DNA of 64,000 nt, from NCBI RefSeq assembly GCF_015762685.1, contig NZ_PEHF01000026.1, positions 1 to 64,000 of the forward strand, in the 5' to 3' direction. A model generated the notes under the pieces. It had not been told where the DNA came from and ran no database searches. It worked only from the letters and a program-made list of their open reading frames with translations. Positions within the stretch are counted from its first letter, which is position 1. Every line of letters starts with the position of its first letter. Both the position numbers and the translations under genes were made by a program. Shown one piece after another: positions 42,340 to 51,934 of the stretch. This stretch comes from Candidatus Symbiopectobacterium sp. 'North America' (lineage in GTDB: Bacteria; Pseudomonadota; Gammaproteobacteria; Enterobacterales; Enterobacteriaceae).

Positions 42340-42873
42340 ATGACCGATCTCTCCCGTCGTTTCCTGTTCAGCGGTGGCCGACAGCGTGCAGATAGCACGC
42401 TGCGCACCCCGTGGAGCGGAAGGGAAGCGGTTTTTATCGATGCCTGCACGCGCAGCAACGCTTGCGTTGCTGCCTGTCACACCGGCATTGTGCAACGCGG
42501 GCCGGGAGGATTCCCGGTGATCGACTTCCTGTGCGGTGAATGCACATTTTGCTATGCGTGTGCCAGCGCCTGCCCACAAGCACTGTTTGCCGAGCGTCAC
42601 ACCACGCCCTGGGAATACGCCTTGTCTATCAGCGAGCGCTGTATGACACAGCAGCAGGTGGAATGCCGCAGTTGTCAGGATAGCTGCGAAGCGGGCGCCA
42701 TCCTGTTTCGCCCAATGCTGGGGCGCATTGCCGCACCGCAACTCGATGAGGCGGTCTGCACCGCCTGTGGTGCCTGTATCGCCGGGTGCCCCGTCCACGC
42801 GATATCAATAATAAAAACGGTGTTTACACACACACCCACAGAGCGTCTCACAGCGCAACAGGAAAACCGATGA
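42340..42873 (+). CDS. napF: Ferredoxin-type protein NapF, one cluster Cys replaced
   Basis: 177 residues, full length. Cytoplasmic accessory iron-sulfur protein for NapA maturation. It should carry several Cys-x2-Cys-x2-Cys-x3-Cys clusters: CGECTFCYACASACP and CTACGACIAGCP are complete, but the first reads CTRSNACVAAC, with Ser (AGC) in place of the second Cys (TGC). That cluster probably cannot assemble as 4Fe-4S. Overlaps napD by 4 bp (ATGA). First gene of napFDAGHBC. Confidence 0.9.
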   Translation: MTDLSRRFLFSGGRQRADSTLRTPWSGREAVFIDACTRSNACVAACHTGIVQRGPGGFPVIDFLCGECTFCYACASACPQALFAERHTTPWEYALSISERCMTQQQVECRSCQDSCEAGAILFRPMLGRIAAPQLDEAVCTACGACIAGCPVHAISIIKTVFTHTPTERLTAQQENR

Positions 42874-43139
42874 ACACAGTCTGGCACGTTTGCAGTTTGG
42901 TGGTGCACGCCCACACGCAAAACACCGCGAGCGTGGCAGCGACAGTCGGCGCACTCCCTAACGTGGAGGTTGCCGTCTGCGACAGCAATAGCGGAAAAAT
43001 GGCCGTGGTGCTAGAGTCAGATTCAGAAAACACACTATTAACACACATAGCGTCAATACGTGAAGTTGCAGGCGTACTGGCGGTTTCGCTGGTTTATCAC
43101 CAGCTTGATGAACAACCTCAGGGTGAGGAAACACCATGA
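42870..43139 (+). CDS. napD: NapA signal-peptide chaperone NapD
   Basis: 89 residues, intact. Small cytoplasmic chaperone of the NapD family that binds the Tat signal of Nap[46 protein letters not shown]. Start ATG overlaps the napF stop and its stop overlaps the napA ATG, so translation is coupled. No damage visible. Confidence 0.9.
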   Translation: MNTVWHVCSLVVHAHTQNTASVAATVGALPNVEVAVCDSNSGKMAVVLESDSENTLLTHIASIREVAGVLAVSLVYHQLDEQPQGEETP

Positions 43140-45568
43140 AACTCAGTCGACGACACTTTATGAAGGCTAACGCTGTCGCAGCGGCGGCAACGGTAGCAGG
43201 CATCAGTATACCGACGGCTGTCCGCGCCGTGACCGAGCAGCAGGACAGCATCCACTGGGATAAAGCGCCCTGTCGCTTCTGCGGCGTGGGATGCGGCGTA
43301 CTGGTCAACCGCGGCCTCAACTGCATCAAAGGCTATTTCCTGCCGAAAATCATGTACGGTCAGGACCGCGTGACTCAACCGCTGTTGCGTATGCGTGATG
43401 GCGCGTTCGATAAAGAAGGGGAATTTACCCCCATCTCCTGGGATAAGGCGTTTGACATCATGGCGGAGAAGTTCAAAACCGCACTGAAAGAGAAAGGTCC
43501 TAACGGTATCGGCATGTTCGGCTCCGGCCAGTGGACCATCTGGGAAGGTTACGCCGCCGCCAAATTGTTCAAAGCCGGGCTCCGCTCCAACAATATCGAC
43601 CCGAATGCGCGTCACTGCATGGCTTCTGCCGTCGTCGGCTTCATGCGCACCTTCGGTATGGATGAACCCATGGGCTGTTACGATGACATCGAGCAAACCG
43701 ATGCGTTCGTGCTGTGGTGATCCAACATGGCTGAGATGTACCCAATCCTCTGGTCACGCATCACCGATCGCCGCCTGTCTAACCCCAACGTCAACGTGGC
43801 GGTGCTCTCCACCTACCAACACCGCAGCTTCGAACTGGCGGATAACGGCATGGTGTTTACGCCGCAAACCGATCTCGCCATTCTCAACTATATCGCCAAT
43901 TACATCATTCAGAACAATGCGGTTAACGAGAAATTCCTTACCCAGCATGTGAATATTCGCAAAGGCACGACGGACATCGGCTATGGCCTGCGCCCAACCC
44001 ATCCGTTGGAAAAAGCGGCGAAAAACCCCGGTTCTGATGCCTCGGAGCCGATGACGTTTGAGGTTTATAAAGCCTTTGTCGCGGAATACACGTTGGAAAA
44101 AACCGCTGCGCTCAGTGGTGTTCCCGCCGATCAGTTGGAAGCGTTGGCAAAACTCTACGCCGATCCGAACAAGAAAGTGATCTCTTATTGGACCATGGGC
44201 TTTAACCAGCACACGCGCGGCGTATGGGCCAACAATCTGGTCTATAACATTCACCTGTTGACCGGCAAGATCTCCCAACCGGGCTGTGGTCCGTTCTCGT
44301 TAACCGGCCAGCCTTCCGCCTGCGGCACCGCGCGTGAAGTCGGCACCTTCGCCCATCGCCTGCCAGCAGACATGGTGGTCACCAACGAAAAACACCGCGA
44401 CATCACGGAGAAACAGTGGCAACTGCCCGCTGGTAGCATCCCTGATAAGATTGGTTTGCACGCCGTTGCCCAAGACCGCGCGCTGAAAGACGGTACGCTC
44501 AATGCCTATTGGGTGATGTGCAACAACAACATGCAGGGCTGCACCAATATTAACGAGGAACGAATGCCCGGCTGGCGCGATCCGCGCAACTTCATCGTGG
44601 TGTCCGATCCCTACCCCACCATCAGCGCACTGGCCGCTGACCTGATTTTGCCCACCGCTATGTGGGTAGAAAAAGAGGGTGCCTACGGCAACGCCGAGCG
44701 CCGCACGCAGTTCTGGCGTCAGCAGGTTAAAGCCCCCGGAGAAGCCAAATCCGATCTGTGGCAACTCGTCAGCTTTGCCAAACGTTTCAAGGTAGAAGAG
44801 GTGTGGCCAGAAACGCTGCTGGCGCAAAAACCTGACTATCGTGGCAAAACGCTCCATGACGTGTTGTTCGCCAACGATGCGGTTAAGCGCTTCCCACTGA
44901 GTGAACTGGCAGAAAACCAGCTCAACGATGAGTCCCGCGAGCTCGGTTTCTATTTGCAGAAAGGTTTGTTTGAGGAATAAGCCGCCTTTGGCCGGGGCCA
45001 CGGCCACGATTTAGCGCCGTTTGACACCTATCATCAGGTGCGCGGCATGCGCTGGCCAGTGGTTGACGGCAAGGAAACCCAGTGGCGTTACAGCGAAGGG
45101 CACGATCCTTACGTCAAAGCGGGCGAGGCGTATCGCTTCTACGGCAAGCCGGATGGCAAAGCGGTGATCTTCACCCTGCCCTACGAACCGGCAGCGGAAG
45201 CGCCTGACAGCGAATACGATCTCTGGCTCTCCACCGGTCGCGTTCTGGAATACTGGCACACCGGCAGCATGACGCGCCGTGTACCGGAGCTGCACCGCGC
45301 GTTTCCCGAGGCGGTGCTGTTTATCCACCCGCTGGATGCCAAAGAACGCAATCTGCGACGTGGTGAAAAAGTGAAGGTTATCTCGCGCCGGGGAGTAATC
45401 GTCTCGGTGGTGGAGACACTAGGACGTAACAAGCCGCCGCGCGGACTGGTGTATATGCCGTTCTTCGATGCTGCCCAGTTAGTCAACATCCTGACGCTGG
45501 ACGCCACTGACCCGTTATCAAAAGAGGTGGATTTCAAGAAGTGCGCCGTCAAACTGGCTAAGGTGTAA
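43136..45568 (+). pseudogene. napA: Periplasmic nitrate reductase catalytic subunit NapA, two stops and an in-frame deletion
   Basis: The frame is preserved over 810 codons (E. coli 828). It has a Tat signal ([19 protein letters not shown]), a 4Fe-4S site CRFCGVGC and the Mo-ligand Cys in ARHCMASAV. After CGVLV the sequence jumps to NRGLNCIKG: about 18 residues normally between them are absent. TGA at 43718-43720 replaces Gly in FVLW-GSNMAEM; TAA at 44978-44980 replaces Tyr after LQKGLFEE. The molybdopterin domains are otherwise intact to [18 protein letters not shown]. The TGA is not at the Mo-ligand position, so it is not selenocysteine. Confidence 0.92.
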
Positions 45569-45573
45569 CACAA

Positions 45574-46267
45574 ATGGCTCGCCCGGAAAATTCATCGCCA
45601 GTCCTCCGCCGCTTTCTGCGCGACGCGGTGCGTACCGTTGCCGGATTATCGGCCGCGGTGGCGGTGCTCGGTATCCAGCAGCGACGCAGTCAGGCCGATG
45701 TACTGCGGCTACGCCCGCCGGGTGCCGTGCCTGAAGCGGCATTCTCCGGTGCTTGCATCCGCTGCGGTCAGTGCGTGCAGGCATGCCCGTACCAAACGCT
45801 AAAACTGGCGACCCTGATTTCCGGCCCGGCGGTGGGTACCCCCCTATTTTACCGCGCGCGATATTCCCTGCGAAATGTGTGAAGACATCCCGTGTGTCTC
45901 GGCCTGCCCCAGTAATGCCATGCAACCGCTGGAAACCATCGATGATGCCCGCATGGAATTAGCGGTGCTCTTGGATCAGGAAAACTGCCTGAATTATCAG
46001 GGATTACGTTGCGATGTCTGTTATCGCCTCTGTCCCTTGATTGACAGCGCGATCACGCTGGAACCGGAACGCAATCCGCGCACCAGCAAACATGCGCGCT
46101 TCCTGCCGACAGTACACAGCAATACCTGTACCGACTGCGGAAAATGCGAGAAAGCCTGCGTACTGGAGCAACCGGCTATCAAGGTGTTGCCACGTTCGCT
46201 GGCAAAAGGGGAACTTGGGCATCACTACCGCTTTAGCTGGCTGGAGGCGCGCGATGGCAAATCGTAA
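45574..46267 (+). pseudogene. napG: Ferredoxin-type quinol dehydrogenase subunit NapG, homopolymer frameshift
   Basis: Periplasmic polyferredoxin exported by Tat ([20 protein letters not shown]). Four 4Fe-4S motifs are present: [35 protein letters not shown] and [12 protein letters not shown] sixth C in a run at 45839-45844 shifts the frame between VGTP and [12 protein letters not shown]; the second half is open from 45875. NapG passes electrons from NapH quinol oxidation to NapC/NapB. Overlaps napH by 14 bp. Confidence 0.9.
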
Positions 46268-47105
46268 GCAAGACGCCGGACGCGAGGCGCAGGTCAGAAA
46301 AGGGTGGTGGCGCAGTCACCGTTGGCTGGTGCTGCGGCGGCTGACGCAATCGCTGGTACTGCTGATGTTTCTCAGTGGTCCGCTGTTCGGTGTCTGGATC
46401 CTGCACGGCAACTACAGCGCCAGTCGGTTGCTTGATACCGTGCCGTTCAGCGATCCACTGATGGTGCTGCAAAGCCTCGCCAGCGGTCACTTACCCGCCA
46501 CGCTTGCGCTGGCGGGTGCGCTGATTATTGCTGTCGGCTATGCGTTGGCAGGTAAGCGCTTGTTTTGTAGCTGGGTGTGTCCGGTCAATCCGCTGACCGA
46601 TCTGGCGGCCTGGCTGCGACGGTGTCTCGGTATTACCGCATCTGCCACGTTATCCTGCAGCCTGCGCTATTGGCTGCTGGGACTGATCCTGCTTGGCAGC
46701 GCCGTGCTGTGGGAGTGGATCAATCCGGTGTCATTAACCGGCCGTGGGCTGATTTTTGGCTTTAGCGCGGGCGTCTGGCTGCTTACCGCGTTGTTCCTGT
46801 TTGATTTACTAGTGGTTGAGCACGGCTGGTGCGGCCACCTCTGCCCAACGGGTGCACTGTATGGCGTGCTGGGCTGTAAAAGCGCACTGGTGGTGGAAGC
46901 CGCCGAACGCACGCGCTGTACCCGCTGCATGGACTGCTTTCATGTCTGTCCGGAACCGCAGGTGCTGCGCGCCCCCTTACTCGATAAACACAGTCCGGTG
47001 CAGGTCACCGACCGTGACTGCATAACCTGCGGACTCTGTATTGATGCCTACGCAGAAGACGTTTTTAAAATAACCCTTAGATGGAAATCGGGAGCAAGAT
47101 CATGA
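46254..47105 (+). CDS. napH: Quinol dehydrogenase membrane subunit NapH, one cluster Cys replaced
   Basis: 283 residues, full length. Four membrane helices ([75 protein letters not shown]), the two CxxxCP loops ([18 protein letters not shown]) and C-terminal ferredoxin clusters. [14 protein letters not shown] is complete, but the last reads [16 protein letters not shown], with Tyr (TAC) where the fourth Cys (TGC) belongs. NapH oxidises ubiquinol together with NapG. Its stop overlaps the napB ATG. Confidence 0.9.
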   Translation: MANRKQDAGREAQVRKGWWRSHRWLVLRRLTQSLVLLMFLSGPLFGVWILHGNYSASRLLDTVPFSDPLMVLQSLASGHLPATLALAGALIIAVGYALAGKRLFCSWVCPVNPLTDLAAWLRRCLGITASATLSCSLRYWLLGLILLGSAVLWEWINPVSLTGRGLIFGFSAGVWLLTALFLFDLLVVEHGWCGHLCPTGALYGVLGCKSALVVEAAERTRCTRCMDCFHVCPEPQVLRAPLLDKHSPVQVTDRDCITCGLCIDAYAEDVFKITLRWKSGARS

Positions 47106-47548
47106 AAAGCCAAAGCTTAAGAACGGGATGGTATCGTTGGATACCCGCCCTGGCAATGATTGTCAGTACCTTCGCAACGGCGCAGGCCGATCTGTTAAGT
47201 CAGTCACTGGAAGTCTCCACCGCCCAACCGGGCAATACGCGCATGCCCAAACAGCAAGATAAAATGGCGCTCAACTACGTCAACCAGACGCCGATGATCC
47301 CGCACAGCGTGGATGGCTATCAGGTGACGCCGACATTTAACCGCTGTCTGCAATGCCATAGTGTAGAAAACTACCGCTCTACCAACGCACCGCGCGTCAG
47401 CCCGACCCACTTTGTGGATCGTGACGGTAAGACGTTGGGCAATGTCGCACCTGCCCGTTACTTCTGTCTGCAATGCCACGTGCCGCAGACGGATGCCACA
47501 CCGATTACCGGCAACACCTTCACCCCTTCTAAAGGTTTTGGACAGTGA
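47102..47548 (+). CDS. napB: Diheme cytochrome c NapB
   Basis: 148 residues, intact. Small electron-transfer subunit of NapAB in the periplasm: signal peptide IPALAMIVSTFATAQA-DLL, two c-type heme motifs (both CLQCH) and the expected distal His residues (MIPHSVDGYQ, SPTHFVDRDG). With cytochrome c maturation genes broken, heme attachment is not expected in this strain. Start ATG overlaps napH. Confidence 0.93.
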   Translation: MKSQSLRTGWYRWIPALAMIVSTFATAQADLLSQSLEVSTAQPGNTRMPKQQDKMALNYVNQTPMIPHSVDGYQVTPTFNRCLQCHSVENYRSTNAPRVSPTHFVDRDGKTLGNVAPARYFCLQCHVPQTDATPITGNTFTPSKGFGQ

Positions 47549-47556
47549 GGTTTTCA

Positions 47557-48156
47557 ATGAAACAACCTGAAAAAGCGGGATGGCTGCGCAGCGTATGGCA
47601 GTGGTGGCGTCGACCAAGTCGTCTGGAGTTAGGGACGCTGTTAATTACCGGTTTTGCTGGCGGTATTTTCTTTCTGGCTACGTTTCAAAAAACCATGGAG
47701 AACAGCAACAGCGAAGCGTTTTGCATCAGTCGCCATGAGATGAACAATACCGTTTATCAGGAATACATGACTACCGCCCACTACAACAACCGCAGCGGGG
47801 TGCGTGCTACCTGCCCGGACTGCCACGTTCCCCATGAGTTTGTGCCCAAGATGGTGCGTAAAATTCAAGCCAGCAAAGAGCTTTATGGCAAGATCATGGG
47901 CACCATTGATACGCCGCAAAAGTTTGAAGCACACAGGCTGACGATGGCGCAAAACGAGTGGCGACGGATGAAAAACAACAACTCGCAGGAGTGCTGCAAC
48001 TGCCACAACTTTGACTATATGGACTACTCAGGGCAAAAAACGGTGGCGATGGAGAAACACACCGAGGCGATTAAAACCGGCCAAACCTGCATTGATTGCC
48101 ACAAAGTCATCGCGCATCAGTTGCCGGATATGCATGGTGTCAAAAGCGAGTTCTGA
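47557..48156 (+). CDS. napC: Tetraheme cytochrome NapC, first heme motif destroyed
   Basis: 199 residues, full length. NapC/NirT-family membrane-anchored quinol dehydrogenase: one N-terminal helix (LGTLLITGFAGGIFFLATF), then four heme sites. The first reads CISRH (CGC for TGC) instead of CISCH; the remaining three, CPDCH, CCNCH and CIDCH, are complete. Heme 1 is next to the quinol site in this family, so function is likely lost. Last nap gene; followed by a repeat pair, not by ccm as in E. coli. Confidence 0.9.
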   Translation: MKQPEKAGWLRSVWQWWRRPSRLELGTLLITGFAGGIFFLATFQKTMENSNSEAFCISRHEMNNTVYQEYMTTAHYNNRSGVRATCPDCHVPHEFVPKMVRKIQASKELYGKIMGTIDTPQKFEAHRLTMAQNEWRRMKNNNSQECCNCHNFDYMDYSGQKTVAMEKHTEAIKTGQTCIDCHKVIAHQLPDMHGVKSEF

Positions 48157-48173
48157 TCCGTTGTTGTTGACAA

Positions 48174-48274
48174 GTCATTTCCACCCACTTCCGTCATTCC
48201 CGCGAAGGCGGGAATCTCTTGCAGAGAAAACGCGTTTATCCTCGAAGAGATCCCCGGCTTTCGCCGAGGATGAC
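48174..48274. repeat. 101-bp dispersed repeat, copy 1
   Basis: Begins GTCATTTCCACCCACTTCCG and contains the palindromic ATTCCCGCGAAGGCGGGAAT, a CTTGCAGAGAAAACGCG spacer, and GATCCCCGGCTTTCGCCGAGG before GATGAC. Nearly identical to copy 2 exactly 180 bp away (about five differences). The termini GTCAT/ATGAC are inverted. REP/MITE-like, between the convergent nap and ccm operons, where it may help terminate both. Confidence 0.85.
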
Positions 48275-48353
48275 GATGGGTAAAGAGACTTTGTCAGCAA
48301 TATGAGGAGAGCTTCAGTTCCCCTTGAATTTGCTGGCATACCTACCTGAAACA

Positions 48354-48454
48354 GTCATTACCACCCACCTCCGTCATTCCCGCGAAGGCGGGAATCTCTT
48401 GCAGAGAAAACGCGTTTATCCTCAGAGAGATCCCCGGCTTTCGCCGAGGATGAC
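48354..48454. repeat. 101-bp dispersed repeat, copy 2
   Basis: Same sequence and orientation as copy 1, with the ATTCCCGCGAAGGCGGGAAT palindrome and the CCCCGGCTTTCGCCGAGG stem. The intervening 79 bp are unrelated, so this is a tandem-spaced insertion or duplication rather than a longer duplicated block. Confidence 0.85.
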
Positions 48455-48507
48455 AAAGAGAGCCGGTCCGAACCGCGCACACCAACAACAAAAGAAACCT
48501 GAAAACG

Positions 48508-49375
48508 TCACGGATGTTGCGGTGTCGCCGCCAACTCGGCTTCCGCCTGCTGAATGCTGCGCTCAATCACCCCACGGCGCGTATCGTTTTACGGCAAGAC
48601 GCGCAACATTCCCTTCCAGGCGTCGATGGCTTCCTGATAACGTTGCCCTTCGTAGGCATTGAACGCCAACAGGCTCAAAGGCGCTCACATTGGTGGAACC
48701 CGCTTGCAGCAGTTCACGAAGCATTTCGCCGCCACGCTCGCTGTCGCGCGGGTTGGTAGAGCGCGACAGGATATCCGCATAATCCAACGCCAGCTCGCTA
48801 TTGTGCGGATCGCGTCGATAGGCGTTAGCATAGGCCTGCACTGCCATATCATAGTTGTTGAGCAGGCTGGCAATCCGACCCAGCAACCACCAGTTCTGCA
48901 CATTCTCCGGCTGTGTTTCCAACTGGCTACGCAGCCTCAAACCAAGACGGGCGACCTCTTCAACAGTCAGCGGCTCCGCTTGCGGGTCGAGCGCACGTTT
49001 CAACAAATCGGGCGTCAATGCCACAACCTGCTGCCACTCCTGCACCCGATTGATCGAGGCGGTGTGCCAAAACACACTCAGGTTTACTGTCGCCAACAGC
49101 ACGATGCCCGGCAATAACACCCAGCGGCTAAGCGGACGCTGCGGCACGCCCGCACTATCGGGAATGTCCTGCAAAAGCGTATGTTGCAAATCTTCCAGCA
49201 ACTGCGTGAGCTCGCCTTCATTGGCAATATCCGCGTGAATTTCACGCAGCCGGTCATGATACAGCGCCTGATTTATCGCATCACGCGAGTAGTCGATTTT
49301 CGAAGACCACGGCGCAAACAGCAATGCAGTCAGCCCTACCAACGATACAATAATCACGGTTGTCAGTAACATCAT
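48508..49375 (-). pseudogene. ccmI: Cytochrome c biogenesis protein CcmI, frameshift and stop
   Basis: Apocytochrome chaperone: N-terminal membrane helix (LLTTVIIVSLVGLTALLFA), second helix (WVLLPGIVLLATVNLSVFW) and periplasmic TPRs (NWWLLGRIASLLNNYDMAVQ, AYRRDPHNSELALDYADIL). A 1-nt shift near 48685 after STNVSAF displaces SLLAFNAYEGQRYQEAIDAW; in that frame a TAA after MLRVLP interrupts DTRRGVIERSIQQAEAEL, which ends at 48508. Its ATG overlaps the ccmH stop. Confidence 0.8.
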
Positions 49376-49822
49376 GGTCGTTTCTCCGTGCGTCCCAACA
49401 ACGCTTGCAGCCGTTTTTTCTCTTGTTCGCTCATCGGTGACTCAGTGCGTGTGATGCGATGCGCGCGTCGCACAATCATCCAGAGTCCCGCGACCAGAAA
49501 GAGCGCAGGCAACAGCCACAGCAACACCGTGAAGGGTGTTAACGGCGGTTCGTACGTCACAAAATAGCCATAACGAGTCGACCACCTGCTGCTTGCTCTG
49601 CCCCTGCTGCATCAGCTCATACACTTTTTGCCGCATATCCGAAGCAATCATCGAATTCGAGTCGGCAATGCTGTTGTTTTGGCATTTCGGACAGCGCAGT
49701 TGCGTGGTTAATTCACGAAACTGTTGCTCTTGCGCCTCGTTGTCAAAACGCCACGCGTCCGTCGAGGAAGCCAGTACGCCAAACGACAGCAACAAAGCCC
49801 CCAACAAAGCCATCAGTTTCAT
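49372..49822 (-). pseudogene. ccmH: Cytochrome c biogenesis oxidoreductase CcmH, frameshifted
   Basis: Periplasmic thiol oxidoreductase that reduces apocytochrome heme-binding Cys pairs. The signal, EQQFRELTTQLRCPKCQNNS (active-site CPKC) and DMRQKVYELMQQGQSKQQVV are kept. Then the frame is shifted and a few residues are missing before TRYGYFVTYEPPLTPFTV. The C-terminal membrane helix (TVLLWLLPALFLVAGLWMIV) is in the second frame and ends at 49372. The start overlaps the extended ccmG frame. Confidence 0.85.
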
Positions 49823-50375
49823 ACTCCCCCTCACGACTGTATTGCTCCCACAGCGGCTTCAGCGTCTCCTGCCACACCTGCATGTTCAGATCGCCGGCAT
49901 GGCGGTAGCGAATAATGCCATGGCCATCGATCAGAAAGGTTTCCGGCGCACCGTACACGCCAAGATCCAGCCCTAACATGCCGTTGCCATCAAACAGGCT
50001 CATGGCATACGGATTGCCCAGCTCTTTGAGCCAGTCAACCGCTTTGACACGATCGTCCTTGTAATTCATCCCCACAATACGAACGCCCTGCGCCGCCAGC
50101 ATATTCAGGAAACGGTGCTCGGCACGACAGGTTGGACACCATGTCTCCCAAACGTTGAGCAGTAGCGGTTTGCCATCTTGCAGTTCAGATTGCTGGTAGG
50201 TTTTTCCCGGCACATCCAGAGATTCAAGACGGAATGCAGGGATGGGTTTGCCGATCAACGCGGATTCAAGTCGCATAGGATCATCACCGTCGCTGTTGCG
50301 TACCAGTTGCCACAGCAGTGCCACGGCCAACAGTAAAAACAATGCCAGAGGAATAAATAACACTCTACGGCTCAT
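49743..50375 (-). CDS. ccmG: Thiol:disulfide interchange protein CcmG (DsbE), C-terminally extended
   Basis: Membrane-anchored thioredoxin-like protein: anchor FIPLALFLLLAVALLWQLV, active site WETWCPTCRAEH, and the acidic patch and cis-Pro region YGAPETFLIDGHG. ATG 50375 follows the ccmF end. E. coli CcmG has 185 residues and ends near the sequence LWEQYSRE; here no stop follows and the frame runs 25 residues into ccmH in another frame (overlap about 80 bp). The catalytic part is intact. Probably functional on its own if the tail is tolerated. Confidence 0.85.
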   Translation of the reverse strand: MSRRVLFIPLALFLLLAVALLWQLVRNSDGDDPMRLESALIGKPIPAFRLESLDVPGKTYQQSELQDGKPLLLNVWETWCPTCRAEHRFLNMLAAQGVRIVGMNYKDDRVKAVDWLKELGNPYAMSLFDGNGMLGLDLGVYGAPETFLIDGHGIIRYRHAGDLNMQVWQETLKPLWEQYSREGEYETDGFVGGFVAVVWRTGFLDGRVAF

Positions 50376-51237
50376 GGTTGACTCTCCCGAACGGCGCGGC
50401 GCAAGCGATAACACGGATCGAACATGCACAAGATACCGCCCAATGCCATCAATCCACCGCCGTACCAGATCCAGAGCATAAAAGGTTTGTAATAGAGCCG
50501 TACCGCCCAACTGCCGTCATCCAACTCTTCCCCCAGTGCGGCGTAGAGATCGCGGGTGATGCCCGCATCAATTGCTGCTTCCGCCATGACCATGCTGCTT
50601 GTGTCCACGGGCGCGACCAGCGCGCCCAGGCGTTGTCCAAACGTCCTGCCAGCAGCGACGCCACCGCAAAGGCAAACGCCACCGAAAACCCGACATAGCC
50701 CATATAAAGCAGCGGCGGATGGAAAATTAAACCAATGTCCTGTAGCAACGGGTTTAAATCGCGCCCCTCAATCGGGTAATCCGGCAGCGTACGGGTAAAC
50801 GGGTTTGAGGTCAGCACAATAAACAGTAAAAAACCGACGTTGATCATCCCCATCACCGCCAGCACGCGCGCCACGGCATCGCTCGACATGCCGCGACTGA
50901 GCATGGCAACCGCGAAGGTCCAGCTGCTCATCAGGAGCACCCAAAGCAGGAGCGAGCCTTCATACGCCCCCCAGGCAGCGGCGACCCGATACCACACTGG
51001 CAAAGCGCGGTTCGAGTTGTTCACTACGTACAGCACGGTGAAATCATTAATGACCAGCGCGTAGACCAGCAGCAGGAACGACGCAAAAACCAAGGCAAAT
51101 AACGCACAGGCAAGCGGGCGAGCCAACGCTATCAAACGTACATCCTGACGCGCCGCTCCCCACAGCGAATAAATACCGAGCAATAACGCCACGCCCAGCG
51201 CCAGACACAGCAGATAATTTCCGACTTCCGGCATCAT
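50372..51237 (-). pseudogene. ccmF: Heme lyase subunit CcmF, large internal deletion
   Basis: The first 215 residues are normal (PEVGNYLLCLALGVALLLGI, WGAYEGSLLLWVLLMSSWTF, GLIFHPPLLYMGYVGFSV) up to ARWSRPW. The sequence then jumps, with a frame change near 50605, to the C-terminal 75 residues (MAEAAIDAGITRDLYAALGE, YYKPFMLWIWYGGGLMALGG). E. coli CcmF has 647 residues, so about 350, including the tryptophan-rich WWD heme-handling segment, are missing. CcmF is essential for heme ligation, so system I maturation cannot work. Confidence 0.88.
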
Positions 51238-51719
51238 ATGCGGGCACTCTCTTTGACCGTGGGCGATGGCAGGTGTTGATGTTGCCCATCCATGGCGGCT
51301 TTCACTTCCGGCGGCGTATATTTCTCATCATGGCGCGCCAGCACTTCTTTTGCCGCAATGCGATTTTCAGACTCCAACACGCCCTGCGCCACCACCCCTT
51401 GCCCTTCGCGGAACAGATCCAGCAGGATGCCCTGATAGGTCACTTCCACCGATCCCTGGGCGTCATACACGGTGAAGTGCACGTGCAGACTTTGGCTATC
51501 ACGCCTTACGCTGCCAGGCATCACCATACCGCCAACGCGTAAACGTTGCCCGATAACCGGAATTTCCTGCGTCTCATTTTTTCCGTACAAAATTTCGCTG
51601 GGCGTATAGAAGAGATCTATATTCGAGCGTAACGCATAGAGCGTCAGACCCATCTTCAGCGCCAGCCCGCAAACAACGGCCACCATAGCATAAAGTCGGG
51701 TTTTGCGCGCTACACTCAC
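51234..51719 (-). CDS. ccmE: Heme chaperone CcmE
   Basis: 161 residues, intact. Single N-terminal anchor followed by a beta-barrel domain; the covalent heme-binding His is in [13 protein letters not shown] (HxxxY). Typical [14 protein letters not shown] and [17 protein letters not shown] are present. Start overlaps ccmD by 4 bp and stop overlaps ccmF. No damage seen, though its donors and acceptors (CcmC, CcmF) are broken. Confidence 0.92.
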   Translation of the reverse strand: MSVARKTRLYAMVAVVCGLALKMGLTLYALRSNIDLFYTPSEILYGKNETQEIPVIGQRLRVGGMVMPGSVRRDSQSLHVHFTVYDAQGSVEVTYQGILLDLFREGQGVVAQGVLESENRIAAKEVLARHDEKYTPPEVKAAMDGQHQHLPSPTVKESARI

Positions 51720-51934
51720 GGCATCACCTCCCCAGGATTATGGCACGCCTTGAGCTTACGCTGTTCACGCGCTTGCTGACGCCCTATATCCCGCAGCAAT
51801 ACGCGACGACACCACAGGGTGTGCCCCAGCAGCGCGCAGATCGGCAACAGCGTCAACGCCGCCGCCAACCAGACATAAAAGGCATAGCCGCCCATCGCAA
51901 AGAACGCTTGCCAACTGGTAAAGGCGATATTCAT
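51716..51934 (-). CDS. ccmD: Heme exporter protein CcmD
   Basis: 72 residues, intact, one membrane helix ([20 protein letters not shown]) and a basic cytoplasmic tail, as expected for CcmD, which helps release holo-CcmE from CcmC. Overlaps ccmC and ccmE by 4 bp each. Confidence 0.9.
   Translation of the reverse strand: MNIAFTSWQAFFAMGGYAFYVWLAAALTLLPICALLGHTLWCRRVLLRDIGRQQAREQRKLKACHNPGEVMP

Noticed and set aside
43718..43720. In-frame TGA in napA as selenocysteine
   Set aside because: Molybdenum-ligand Cys (HCMASA) is encoded normally upstream; the TGA sits where NapA has Gly, and no SECIS-like hairpin is evident. Several other TGAs replace Trp or Gly in unrelated genes.
48174..48454. CRISPR array
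   Set aside because: Only two 101-bp units with one 79-bp gap; repeat length, palindrome pattern and lack of cas genes fit REP/MITE elements instead.
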